Assembly: GCF_001420995.1 (NCBI RefSeq)
Contig: NZ_CP012185.1
Coordinates: forward strand, 496,001-560,000
DNA length: 64,000 bases
Direction of reading: 5' to 3'
From: Pseudonocardia sp. EC080619-01
GTDB taxonomy: Bacteria > Actinomycetota > Actinomycetes > Mycobacteriales > Pseudonocardiaceae
The translations under genes were made by a program, and so were the position numbers. Positions 32,845-41,620 of the stretch are shown in pieces (position 1 is the first letter of the stretch; every line of letters begins with the position of its first letter). A model generated the notes under the pieces. That model was not told the origin of the DNA and did no database searches. It saw only the letters and a program-made list of their open reading frames with translations.

Positions 32845-33641
32845 GCATGATGCTTCCCCGGACCGTCACGGAGGCGGTCGCGATCCTCGCCACGAGTGCC
32901 AAGCCGCTGGTCGTGGGGGGCGGCACCCTCTGTGTGCCCGCACTGGCCCGGGGCGAGATCGTGCCGACGGACGTCGTCGACCTGGGCCGGGCAGGTCTCG
33001 ACACCATTGTCGACGGCCGGTCGGTCGAGATCGGTGCACTCGTGAGCTACCAGCAGCTCATCACCTCGACCGTGGTGCGGCGCGAGCTCCCGCTTCTGCA
33101 CCGGCTCGCGTCGGGCATCACCGGCGGGATCCAGATCCGACACCAGGGCACGCTGGTCGGAGCGCTCTGCGCCGCCCGGCCGCAGTCCGATGTGCCCGCC
33201 GCCGTCGTCGCGCTCAGGGCGGAGGTGCTCGTCCGGAGCGCGACGCGAACACGCACCGTACCGGCGGAGCGGTTCCTCGCCGGCCCGATGGCGCCGGACC
33301 TCGCGCCAGACGAGCTCGTCGTCGGGGTGCGGATCCCGAAGTGTCCCGACGGATCCGGGTACGTTAAGCACAAGTTCGCCGAGTCCTCCTGGCCCGTCGT
33401 GACCGCCGCCGTCGTCCCCGGCCGGGTCGTGCTCGGGGGAGTGGCCGGTACCCCGCAGGTCGTTCGGCTCCCCGCCGGGGTCACAGCCGGCGCCACCGTT
33501 CGCGCCTCCGTGACCCGCCGTCTCGCCGCGCTGCCCGCCGAGCACCGCTGGAGCGACCTGCGTGCGCCGTGGGACTACCGCAGACGAGTCGCGCCCGAGA
33601 TCGCGGTGCGCGCCGTCGAGCAGGTCAAGGAGACCCGATGA
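32841..33641 (+). CDS. Molybdenum hydroxylase FAD-binding subunit (CoxM-like)
   Basis: 266 residues. The FAD-binding PCMH region has AKPLVVGGGTLCVPALARGE (~residues 19-38; the usual A-G-G-T-D-L is VGGGTLC) and a second FAD segment 'ITGGIQIRHQGTLVGALCAARPQSD', the variant of 'IRNxGTxGGNLxxAxPxxD'. The C-terminal CO_deh_flav_C domain follows from 'YVKHKFAESSWPVVTAA'. It passes electrons between the iron-sulfur subunit and NAD or another acceptor. The GTG start overlaps the large-subunit stop; ATG 32847 is an alternative. Its last codons overlap the [2Fe-2S] gene by four bases. Confidence 0.92.
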   Translation: MSMMLPRTVTEAVAILATSAKPLVVGGGTLCVPALARGEIVPTDVVDLGRAGLDTIVDGRSVEIGALVSYQQLITSTVVRRELPLLHRLASGITGGIQIRHQGTLVGALCAARPQSDVPAAVVALRAEVLVRSATRTRTVPAERFLAGPMAPDLAPDELVVGVRIPKCPDGSGYVKHKFAESSWPVVTAAVVPGRVVLGGVAGTPQVVRLPAGVTAGATVRASVTRRLAALPAEHRWSDLRAPWDYRRRVAPEIAVRAVEQVKETR

Positions 33642-34087
33642 GGCTGCAGGTCGACGGCGTGGCTGTGGAGGTCGACGCCTATTCCGAGGACGTCCTTCTC
33701 GACGTGCTGCGCCAGGACCTGGGCAGCACCGCGGTGCGCGCCGGGTGCCGCAACGGCGATTGCGGTACTTGCACCGCGATCGTCGACGGCCGGTGCGTCA
33801 AGACCTGCCTGGTGCTCGCTGGCCGGGCCGACGGTGCCCGCGTCGACACCCTCGCCGGCCTGGGCACTGAGGCGGAGCCCCACCCCGTGCAGGAGGCGTT
33901 CATGGCCGAATACGCCTTCCAATGTGGATTCTGCCTGCCAGGCATGATCCTCTCCGCCGTCTCGTTGCTCGACGCCAACCCCTCGCCTACGGACGCGGAG
34001 ATCCGTGACGCATTGAGCGGCAACCTCTGCCGCTGCACCGGATACGCCAACGCAGTCCGCGCCGTCCGGCGCGCGGCAGGGCGCTAG
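33638..34087 (+). CDS. Molybdenum hydroxylase [2Fe-2S] subunit (CoxS-like)
   Basis: 149 residues, the usual size. The N-terminal plant-type cluster uses CRNGDCGTC (~residues 37-45) plus Cys ~57 in 'CVKTCLVL'. The C-terminal helical cluster uses QCGFCLPGM (~residues 95-103) and LCRCTGY (~130-136). It links the molybdenum and FAD subunits. The order large-FAD-[2Fe-2S] here differs from the coxMSL order. ATG 33638 overlaps the FAD-subunit stop (ATGA). No cofactor-maturation (XdhC-like) gene is visible in the locus, so maturation must be supplied elsewhere. Confidence 0.94.
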   Translation: MRLQVDGVAVEVDAYSEDVLLDVLRQDLGSTAVRAGCRNGDCGTCTAIVDGRCVKTCLVLAGRADGARVDTLAGLGTEAEPHPVQEAFMAEYAFQCGFCLPGMILSAVSLLDANPSPTDAEIRDALSGNLCRCTGYANAVRAVRRAAGR

Positions 34088-34166
34088 CGGCACAGACAGA
34101 CCGAGAAACACCCCACCACGCGGCAGCCCGCCGCCGTGGCGGACCGACATGCCCAAAGGAGGGCCC

Positions 34167-35489
34167 ATGTCCGCACCCAGCGAGTCCACCCGGACCAGCA
34201 CCTCACCAGGCACCCTCCGCACCCTGCTCGGAGCGGGGGTCGGAAACACGCTCGAGTGGTACGACTGGAGCGTCTACGCAATCTTCGCCACGTTCTTCGC
34301 GCAACAGTTCTTCGTCGACGACGGCGCCACCGGAGCCCTGTTGTCCACCCTGGCCGTATTCGCGGTGGGCTTCATCATGCGCCCGATCGGCGGGTTCCTG
34401 TTCGGCTGGCTCGCCGACCGCCGCGGCAGGCGGTTCTCGATGACCAGCTCGATGATCCTCATGGCCGCCGGCAGCCTGCTGATCGGCGTCGCACCGACCC
34501 ACGCGCAGATCGGTATCTGGGCGGCGGTGATCCTGGTCTTCGCCCGTCTGGCCCAGGGGCTGGCCCACGGCGGGGAGATCGCCGCGTCGTACACCTACAT
34601 CGCCGAGATCGCCCCCCGTTCCCGCCGCGGGCTCTGGTCGACCAGCCTCTACGTCTCCGTGACCGCGGGCATCGTCCTGGCCTCACTGATCGGGGCGGCC
34701 GCGAGCAGCCTTCTCGGCACCGAAGCGCTGGAGAGCTGGGCGTGGCGTATCCCGTTCCTGATCGGCGGGCTGCTCGGGCTGGTCGGCCTCTACCTGCGCC
34801 GGACCCTGCCAGAGACCGAGGCCTTCACCGGCCAGAAGGGTGAGAGGGCAGAAGACGCGGCAGCTGCGACCCCACGCCAGCGCACCATCCGCGACCTGCT
34901 CCGCGGCCTCGCCCAGAACAAGCGCAGCCTTGCACGGATCGTCGGCTTCAGCCTGGCCAGCACGGTCGTGTACTACACCTGGGCCATCGGACTGTCCGGT
35001 TTCGCCATCACCACCAAGGGGGTACCCGCGTCAGGGGCGCTGTGGGCCACGGTCGCCGCCAACCTCGTGTTCATGGCCACGCTGCCGCTGTGGGGCAAGC
35101 TCTCCGATCGGTTCGGTCGCAAGCCGATCTTCCTCACCTACGGGGTGTCGTTCGTCGTGCTGTCCTTCCCGCTGATCGCTGCGTTGAACGACTCCGCGTG
35201 GCGGATGTTCGGAATCATGGTCATCGCCCTGTTCTTCCTCGGTGCGTTCGTCGGGATCATGCCCGCCTATTTCGCGGAGTTGTTCCCGACCGAGGTGCGT
35301 GCTTCCGGGATCGGCGTGCCCTACTCGCTCATCGTCGCGATCTTCGGCGGCACCGCCCCGTACATCCTGACCTGGCTGAGCAGCCACGACCTGGTCTGGG
35401 TCTTCTCCCTCTACTCGGTCGTGCTCGTGCTGATCGGCGTGGTCACCACCCTGCTCAGCCCCGAGACCAAGGGGCGCGTCCTGGAGTGA
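34167..35489 (+). CDS. MHS-family MFS transporter
   Basis: 440 residues, 12 predicted membrane segments. 'NTLEWYDWSVYAIFATFFAQQFF' is the E-W-Y-D-F/W signature of the metabolite:H+ symporter family. 'GWLADRRGRRFSMTSS' is the loop 2-3 motif, 'HGGEIAASYTYIAEIAPRSRRGLW' the characteristic TM4-5 stretch. ATG 34167 has AAAGGAGGG upstream and is preferred over ATG 34149. It is paralogous to the transporter at 5321-6646. It probably imports the substrate handled by the molybdenum enzyme and ring-opening hydrolases. Confidence 0.93.
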   Translation: MSAPSESTRTSTSPGTLRTLLGAGVGNTLEWYDWSVYAIFATFFAQQFFVDDGATGALLSTLAVFAVGFIMRPIGGFLFGWLADRRGRRFSMTSSMILMAAGSLLIGVAPTHAQIGIWAAVILVFARLAQGLAHGGEIAASYTYIAEIAPRSRRGLWSTSLYVSVTAGIVLASLIGAAASSLLGTEALESWAWRIPFLIGGLLGLVGLYLRRTLPETEAFTGQKGERAEDAAAATPRQRTIRDLLRGLAQNKRSLARIVGFSLASTVVYYTWAIGLSGFAITTKGVPASGALWATVAANLVFMATLPLWGKLSDRFGRKPIFLTYGVSFVVLSFPLIAALNDSAWRMFGIMVIALFFLGAFVGIMPAYFAELFPTEVRASGIGVPYSLIVAIFGGTAPYILTWLSSHDLVWVFSLYSVVLVLIGVVTTLLSPETKGRVLE

Positions 35490-35575
35490 TCGACCGGGTC
35501 GGTGCGCATCACCCCGTCTCGAGGAGGTCGGTGCCGGGTCGGCATCGAACGAATCGCGCGAAGGGAGAGAAGCTG

Positions 35576-36049
35576 ATGCAGGACCATGAGCAGGCCGAAC
35601 TGCGTCGCGCCGCCGAGAACGGAGGCGCCGCCGAGGGATTCGCTTTACACTACTCCACAACGGTGTCGCACGAGGGAGACCCGCGCGCAGTCGTCGAGTA
35701 TTTCGAAAGGACCGCCTTCGTCTCGTCCGGCCTCGCTGCACGGCCTGACGGACTGGGTGACATCTACTGGTCGCTCTGGTTGGTGCAGCGCCTTCAGGTG
35801 CGTCTCGCCGAGACCCGCGGGCATCGAACAGCGTCGATGACTCCGTCGTCCTACGAAGCCTTCGCCGAGGGCCTTCACGCTGCCCTTTCCGCGGTCGCCC
35901 ACGACGTCATGGACGAGCCGGTCAAGGCAGCAGCCTGCCGGGAGATGGCCGTCGCGGCAGCGCTGAGCGCTGCATCGGACCCGAACTCTGCATCCCCCAC
36001 CACGGCTACCCCCAACTATCACGAGGAGCACAGCGATGCCGGGCAATGA
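35576..36049 (+). CDS. Hypothetical protein of the molybdenum-enzyme operon
   Basis: 157 residues, no family recognised. It is mainly helical by composition, with a central 'DIYWSLWLVQRLQVRLAE' and 'SYEAFAEGLHAALSAVAHDVMDEPVKAAACREMAVAAALS', then a Ser/Thr/Pro-rich tail. No membrane segment or metal motif is seen. ATG 35576 has AAGGGAG upstream, 86 bases after the transporter stop. The reading frame overlaps the following quinone oxidoreductase start by 14 bases, so it belongs to the same transcription unit. Confidence 0.7.
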   Translation: MQDHEQAELRRAAENGGAAEGFALHYSTTVSHEGDPRAVVEYFERTAFVSSGLAARPDGLGDIYWSLWLVQRLQVRLAETRGHRTASMTPSSYEAFAEGLHAALSAVAHDVMDEPVKAAACREMAVAAALSAASDPNSASPTTATPNYHEEHSDAGQ

Positions 36050-36266
36050 GATGACGGCCGTGCGGATCCACGGCTTCGGCGACGAGTCGGTGCTGGCGGT
36101 GGAGACCGCACCGATCCCCGAACCTGGGCCGGGGGATGTTCTGGTGCGGGTCCACGCAGCAGCGGTCAATCCGGTCGACTCACTCGTTCGTCAGGGCGTG
36201 TTCGCGGTCTCGGACCGCCCCCTGCCGTGGATCCCTGGTTGGGACTTTGCAGGAACGGTCGTTGCC

Positions 36267-37358
36267 CTAGTGTCCTGAGTCAGGGATTCGCTTCAGATAT
36301 CGGGTGAGTCGTTCGAGAATCTCGTCCGCGGTCTTGGTCCACGCGAAGGGCTTGGGGTTGTTGTTCCAGCCGGCGATCCAGTCGCGGATGTCGGCTTCGA
36401 GGGCGGGGACCGAGGTGTGCACGCCGCGGCGGATCTTCTTGGTGGTCAGCTCGGCGAACCAACGCTCGACCAGGTTGAGCCACGACGATCCGGTCGGGGT
36501 GAAATGCAGGTGGAACCTCGGGTGAGCCACCAGCCAGGTCTTGATAGCCGGGGTCTTGTGGGTGGCGTAGTTGTCCAGCACCAGGTGCACGTCCAGCTCG
36601 GCGGGGACCTCGCGGTCGAGCCTGGTCAAGAACGTGCGGAACTCGCTCGCGCGATGGCGGCGATGCAGCGACCCGATCACCTTCCCGGTCGTGACCTCGA
36701 GCGCGGCGAACAACGTCGTGGTTCCTGCCCGCACGTAGTCGTGGGTCAGTCGCTGCGGGATGCCGGGCATCATCGGCAGCACTGGTTGGGACCGGTTCAA
36801 GGCCTGGATCTGGGATTTCTCGTCCACGCAGAACACCAGCGCCCGCTCGGGCGGGTCAAGGTAGAGACCGACGACGTCGTGGAGTTTCTCGATGAAGTAC
36901 GGATCGGTGGACAGCTTGAACGTCTCGGCTCGGTGCGGGGCCAACCCGAAGGTGCGCCAGATCCGCGAGATCGTCGATTGGGACAACCCCGAATGCTCGG
37001 CCATCCCGCGGGTCGACCAGTGCGTCGCATCAGCCGGTTTGGACTCCAACGTCGTGGTGATCACCTCGGCGACCTGAGCGTCGGTGACCGTGCGCGGACC
37101 GCCCGGACGGGGCAGGTCCCCCAGCCCGGCGATCCGGTGAGCAACGAACCGGGCACGCCACCGGCCCACCGTGTGCGCAGCCGACCCCGTCTGCGCCGCG
37201 ACTTCCTTGTTCGTCGCGCCCGAAGCGCACGCCAGGATGATCCGACACCGCAGCGCCCACGCCTGCGGAGTCGACCCGCGGCGAATCCATTCCTCCAACG
37301 CTGACCGCTCATCGTCGGACAGGATCAGCTCGGCCTTGGGTCGTCCGGTCCGCGCCAC
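36267..37358 (-). CDS. IS630-family transposase
   Basis: 363 residues. The N-terminal helix-turn-helix has 'NKEVAAQTGSAAHTVGRWRARF' (~residues 54-75) and a second one around 'LSQSTISRIWRTFGLAPHR'. The DDE catalytic residues are in VFCVDEKSQIQALNRSQP (~residue 178), HLVLDNYATHKTP (~262) and SWLNLVERWFAEL (~300). It starts at GTG 37358. The stop codon TAG (36267-36269) is made of the duplicated target TA plus the neighbouring target base, so the reading frame ends exactly at the element border. The gene appears intact. Confidence 0.95.
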   Translation of the reverse strand: MARTGRPKAELILSDDERSALEEWIRRGSTPQAWALRCRIILACASGATNKEVAAQTGSAAHTVGRWRARFVAHRIAGLGDLPRPGGPRTVTDAQVAEVITTTLESKPADATHWSTRGMAEHSGLSQSTISRIWRTFGLAPHRAETFKLSTDPYFIEKLHDVVGLYLDPPERALVFCVDEKSQIQALNRSQPVLPMMPGIPQRLTHDYVRAGTTTLFAALEVTTGKVIGSLHRRHRASEFRTFLTRLDREVPAELDVHLVLDNYATHKTPAIKTWLVAHPRFHLHFTPTGSSWLNLVERWFAELTTKKIRRGVHTSVPALEADIRDWIAGWNNNPKPFAWTKTADEILERLTRYLKRIPDSGH

Positions 37359-37402
37359 CAGACCACCTTACAAATATGTCGCGAACTCGCGACTCATGAC
37401 AC
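36270..37402 (-). mobile_element. IS630-family insertion sequence, complete
   Basis: 1133 bases flanked by the target dinucleotide TA at 36268-36269 and 37403-37404, the IS630 signature. The left end GTGTCCTGAGTC and the inverted right end GTGTCATGAGTC match at 11 of 12 positions and continue with partial similarity to about 24 bases. It contains one transposase gene on the minus strand. It interrupts the quinone oxidoreductase gene. Confidence 0.95.
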
Positions 37403-38112
37403 TAGGAGGCGCGACCACCGATTGGTCCGTAGGCGACGTCGTCTATGGCCGCCCGTCGCTCGCCCGGGACGGCAGTTACGCCCAGTACCTGGCAGTCGAC
37501 GCAGGTGAAATCGCGGCGGCGCCGCGGACCCTGTCCCTGGAGTCCGCCGCAGCCGTCCCGCTGGTGACACTGACCGCGTGGAAGGCCCTGTTCGACCTCG
37601 GCGAGCTCGGGCCCGCCGGGACCGTCCTAATCCACGCCGGTGCCGGGGGAGCCGGAACGATGGCGATCCAGCTCGCGCGCCGTCGCGGGGCGAAGGTCGT
37701 TGCCACGGCCTCGGGGGACGGCATCGCGCTGGCGCGATCACTCGGTGCCGATGAGGTCATCGACCACCGCACCGACGACCTCGCGGCACGCGGGCGGTTC
37801 GCCGACGTAGTGCTCGACACCGTCGGGAACGAGACCCTGGAGCGCTCCTATGCTTCCGTGGTCCCGGGCGGCATCCTGGTGACGATCGCCGGCGCGCCCG
37901 ACGACGCGAAGGCGGCAGAGCTCGGGATCACCGCGCACACCTTCGTGCTCGACTCGAACGGTCCCCGGCTCGCCGAGATCGCCGGACTGATCGACGATGG
38001 TGACCTTCGACCGGTGGTCACCCGCGTGCTCGAACTCGACGAGGTGGCCCGAGCGCATCGGCTCATCGACTCGGGCCGCACCCGGGGAAAGCTGGTCCTG
38101 CGTGTCCCTTGA

Positions 38113-38523
38113 TCGGGCTTGGGTCGCCGCGGCGGCGCGATCGGCTGCTTCTCCGGGCGTTCGCGAGCGGTCTGTCCGTGGACAGCTCGTTAGTGCCCGC
38201 GGAACTGACGCGCGCGCACGCTCACCGCTGCCGAGCTCGGGCAGTCGGACTCCGCCTGGCCGGCGCCGCGTCAGGGACACGACGGCGCCGGTTCCGAGAG
38301 CGACGATGACCCGGTCACGGTTCCCGAGGTCGCCACCGCCGTCGAGCTGGTGTCCGGCTCCAGAATCCCGATGTCCGCACCTGCCAGGCCCGGCCCGCAG
38401 CAGATACGGCGACGGGGACGCAACACCCGGAACGCCGAGACCTAACCGCGAGGCCTCTTCGCGGGAACGATCCACCCGATTGTCAGATCTTGCGTCATTA
38501 TCCGACATTCAAGTCGACTCGTC
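38113..38523. other. Intergenic, no gene seen
   Basis: 411 bases between the quinone oxidoreductase stop and the convergent WYL regulator stop. Short frames are Arg/Ser-rich shadows. No convincing hairpin or repeat was noted. Confidence 0.5.
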
Positions 38524-39540
38524 TCACGATAAGGGCTCCTCGGGCGGGCGCGGCGCCTGCACATGGGCGTATCGGTGTGCGATGTGGTGGCAGGCGCTGA
38601 GGAGTTGGGGTGGGTGCACGTCGGTGAGGTCGGTGTCGAAGGTGGCGAGGATGCCGGCTATACCTGCCCAGGACCAGGCACCGAGGGTGAGGCGGCAGTG
38701 GTGGGGGCCGAGATGTTCGACCACGGAGCCGCCGGGTGCCCAGCGAGCCACGGTGTACGCGGGCAGGGCGAGGCGAGCGCTGCCGGTGCACTGCCAGGCC
38801 GCTGGGGTGTCGCCGCGGTCGTGGCTGCTCATGACAAACGTCGCGAGATCGCCGTCGGGGAGCTCGCGGGGTGCGAAACTGCTGTTGGTGGGTCGGAGGC
38901 GCAGCCGGTCCACCCGATCCACCCGCCAGCGCTGGTCGTTGAGATCGTAGGCGATGAGGTACCACCGTCCTGCCCACACCACGAGGTGGTGAGGTTCAAA
39001 CTGGCGCGGTGCTGCGAAATCCGGTTCCTCGGGCGCTGCGCGGGTCCCGTCGGGGCGCACGATCTCCACGACGAGAACGTGGCGCAGGCGTACCGCGGTG
39101 CCGACGGTGGTCAGAGCGGCAGGGTCGATCGGGGGTCCGGGAAACTCCCAGTAGTTGCGCAACCTGGTCAATCGCAGCGATTCCATCGTTGCGCGCAGCG
39201 TGTCGGGCATGGCGTTTTGCACGGTGGTCAGGGCCCTGGCGGTGTCGTCGTGCAGGCCGAACACCGAGCTCGGCGCGGTCTGCAGCGCGATGGCGATCGC
39301 GAGGGCCTGGTCATGGTCGAGCAGCAGGGGCGGCAGCGTGGAGCCGGTGTCGAGCCGGTAACCGCCGTTGGGTCCGTGCACTGTCCGCACCGGGTAGCCC
39401 AGCTCCCGCAGGGTGTCCACGTCTCGCCGCACGGTGCGTTCGCTGGCGACGAGACGGTCGGCGAGATCGCGCATCGGCCACGTCCGGCCCGATCCCAGCA
39501 GCGACAGCAAGCGCAGCGTCCGATGTGACGTCATGGCCAT
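38524..39540 (-). CDS. YafY/PafC-type WYL-domain transcriptional regulator
   Basis: 338 residues. The N-terminal HTH_11 reads 'RTLRLLSLLGSGRTWPMRDLADRLVASERTVRRDVDTLRELGYPV', with the following 'GGYRLDTGSTLPPLLLD' wing and linker. The WYL domain spans roughly residues 130-220, with 'HHLVVWAGRWYLIAYDLNDQRWRVDRVDRL' where the W-Y-L triad occurs as WYL. A C-terminal WCX domain follows. The start is one of ATG 39540 or ATG 39534. It is divergent from the FAD monooxygenase across 111 bases and probably regulates that gene. Confidence 0.94.
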   Translation of the reverse strand: MAMTSHRTLRLLSLLGSGRTWPMRDLADRLVASERTVRRDVDTLRELGYPVRTVHGPNGGYRLDTGSTLPPLLLDHDQALAIAIALQTAPSSVFGLHDDTARALTTVQNAMPDTLRATMESLRLTRLRNYWEFPGPPIDPAALTTVGTAVRLRHVLVVEIVRPDGTRAAPEEPDFAAPRQFEPHHLVVWAGRWYLIAYDLNDQRWRVDRVDRLRLRPTNSSFAPRELPDGDLATFVMSSHDRGDTPAAWQCTGSARLALPAYTVARWAPGGSVVEHLGPHHCRLTLGAWSWAGIAGILATFDTDLTDVHPPQLLSACHHIAHRYAHVQAPRPPEEPLS

Positions 39541-39651
39541 CACAGCATCGTGTCAGCTGTCGCGGCCATTCCGTGTCCACTACTGCCGGCAAGGTCGGTC
39601 TCGGCAAGTTCCCGGCTTCCGGTTGTGGCAGGAGAGGACAGGTGATCGACC

Positions 39652-40962
39652 TTGCGTGTCGTCGTGGTGGGGGGTGGGATCGGGGGCCTTGCTCTGGGAG
39701 CGGGGCTGCGCAGGGAGGGATATGAGGTGGCGGTCTTCGACCGCGACACCGACGTCACCGCGACCGGTGGTTACCACATCACCCTCGACGGGCGAGCCCA
39801 GCAGGCGCTAGCCCAGCTGGTGGAGCCAGCGATCATGCGGCGGCTGCGGGCCTCGGCGTCGGCGCTGCGGCTGCGGGATCGCGACGCGTTCTTCGACCGC
39901 CGCGGCCGCCTGCTCGGGCACGGTCCTGATCTGTCGGCGAGCAGCAGCATCGACGTCGACCGCATCACCCTGCGGATGCTGCTGGCCGAAGCGGTCGGCG
40001 AGGACCTGAACCTGGGGCGAGCTGTGGCCGGTGTCGCCGTCGCCGGCCACGGAATGCCGCAGGTGAGGTTCACAGACGCCACGGCGGTAGCCGCGGACCT
40101 CGTGGTCGGCGCCGACGGGACGCACTCGGTGATCGCCCGGCACCTGGCGTCGGGCCCGACTAACCGTCCGGCCGGGATCATCGGGTTCTCCGGCCGGACC
40201 CGACGCGCCGACCTCGGCCTCGCCGAGCAACAGCGCCTCGGGACCCGATCGACAATGGGAATCGGTCCCCGCGGCGCCGCGCTCTACATCGGGTTCCTCG
40301 ACCCAGTCGGCAACGCCGCGCTCGATGCCCCTGAGCTGAGCATGTCGATCACCACTGGTCCGACCTACATCTGGGGGGCGATGTTCCCCGAGTCCACCCA
40401 CACCGACGTCCTGCGCCATCTTCACGGCGCCGCTCTGCAGGAGGCCCTCATCGACCGGTTCCGCGGCCGCGGATGGGCTCCGCACACTCTGGAGATCATC
40501 GCCCGCGCCGACCCGACCAGCGTGGCCGCATTCCGGTTCAACGCCGCCTCCACCCACGCCGCCGAGCTCGCACCCTGGGCCGCGAGCCGGGTCACCGCCC
40601 TCGGCGACGCCGTGCACGCCACACCACCCACCGCGGGCATGGGCGCCGGCGCCGCCATCCAGGACGCAGCCGATCTGCTCACCCACCTGCGAACCGTCAC
40701 CGAGAGCACCAACACCATCACCGACGCGGTCGGAAGCTACGAAACGCAGCTACGCCGACGAGGCAGCGACGTCCTGTCCGCAGCTATGAAGACCGTGCGG
40801 CTCATCCTGGCCACCAACACCGCCCTCGGCGCCGCAGCCACCGCCACCCTCAGCCCGGTTCTGGCCACAGCCGCCGCGCTAGCCAACCACGCAGCGACCC
40901 GCACCCGCACCAGCCCGCGCAACCCCGGCCCCAGCCATCTGCGCCGAGGCAGCCCACGCTGA
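39652..40962 (+). CDS. FAD-dependent monooxygenase (class A flavoprotein)
   Basis: 436 residues starting at TTG 39652. FAD-binding motifs in order are VVVGGGIGGLALGAGL (residues ~4-19, GxGxxG), VGADGTHSVIARHL (~150, the DG motif) and ALGDAVHATPPTAGMGAGAAIQDAADL (~320, GD motif). These enzymes hydroxylate aromatic or polyketide substrates, or inactivate antibiotics such as tetracycline and rifampicin. The last 40 residues are Ala/Arg-rich. Its partner is the divergent WYL regulator, an arrangement common for inducible detoxifying oxygenases. Substrate unknown. Confidence 0.92.
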   Translation: MRVVVVGGGIGGLALGAGLRREGYEVAVFDRDTDVTATGGYHITLDGRAQQALAQLVEPAIMRRLRASASALRLRDRDAFFDRRGRLLGHGPDLSASSSIDVDRITLRMLLAEAVGEDLNLGRAVAGVAVAGHGMPQVRFTDATAVAADLVVGADGTHSVIARHLASGPTNRPAGIIGFSGRTRRADLGLAEQQRLGTRSTMGIGPRGAALYIGFLDPVGNAALDAPELSMSITTGPTYIWGAMFPESTHTDVLRHLHGAALQEALIDRFRGRGWAPHTLEIIARADPTSVAAFRFNAASTHAAELAPWAASRVTALGDAVHATPPTAGMGAGAAIQDAADLLTHLRTVTESTNTITDAVGSYETQLRRRGSDVLSAAMKTVRLILATNTALGAAATATLSPVLATAAALANHAATRTRTSPRNPGPSHLRRGSPR

Positions 40963-40963
40963 C

Positions 40964-41620
40964 ATGGTCGACACCACCGCCGGTCCGGCGACCGATACCG
41001 CAGCTCAGACGATCAGCCTCGCCGCTCACGACCTCGGTGTGCTCGTCGCAGAGCCGGGTGCGGGGAAGACCGTCATGGGATGCGCGCTGATCGCGGAGCA
41101 CGGTGTGGTCACGCTGACCCTGGTGGCTCGCAGGCGTGGCGGATCAGTGGTGGAGCCGCATCAGGGAGCTCCTGGGTGGTCGGGCGGGCCAGCTGGGCGC
41201 CGGACGGTCCTCGTTGCGGGGCGTCGTCGATGTCGTCACTCTGCAGACGCTGGCCCGTCGTCAGGACGTCGCAGGGCTGACCGAGGGCTACGGGCTCGTT
41301 ATCGTGGACGAGTGTCATCACCTGCCCGCCGCCGCGGCCTTGATGAGCCCATCCACCGCCAGGTCGGTCCGATCCGGCACACGGTGACACCTCCGCCGGC
41401 GGGCACGCTGGGGCCGCCGAAGCCCCTGAGCGGCAGCTGGCTGTGCATCCGACTTCCTACGAGTACCTCGGTGACGCGGATCCGTCGAAGCCGGGCGGGA
41501 TGGCGGCGATCTACCGAGACCTCGCCGCCGATGAGACGCGCACGGTCCAGGTCGTCGGTGACGTCCTCGAGGCGTTGGGACGCGGGAGGAACTGCCTCGT
41601 CCTGACGCGGTGGAAGAGCC
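40964..41620 (+). pseudogene. Decayed superfamily II DNA/RNA helicase
   Basis: Motif I, LVAEPGAGKTVMGCALIAEHG (in pieces ~41040-41105), is in the first frame. After about 41125 the frame changes; ADQWWSRIRELLGGRAGQLG, VVDVVTLQTLARRQDV and motif II IVDECHHLPAAA (~41303-41340) are in the next. A later frame gives QVGPIRHTVTPPPAGTL and another LAVHPTSYEYLGDADPSK and then VLTRWKSH (~41605). Motif III and the C-terminal helicase domain are missing. Missing bases around 41125-41135 and an internal deletion near 41340 show real decay. It begins two bases after the monooxygenase stop. Confidence 0.75.

Larger units (their letters stand above)
36036..38112 (+). pseudogene. Zinc-independent quinone oxidoreductase (MDR) split by IS630 insertion
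   Basis: The 5' part (36036-36269) encodes the N-terminal GroES-like domain, MTAVRIHGFGDESVLAVE to PWIPGWDFAGTVVA. The 3' part (37405-38112) encodes the Rossmann domain with HAGAGGAGTMAIQLARRRGA and ends GRTRGKLVLRVP. Removing 36270-37402 and one TA restores GTVVALGGATTDWSVGDVVY in one frame, with a full-length ~314-residue NADPH:quinone reductase/enone-reductase-like protein. Loss is therefore recent and due only to the insertion. It is the last gene of the LacI-controlled operon; an enone reductase role would fit the pathway. Confidence 0.93.
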
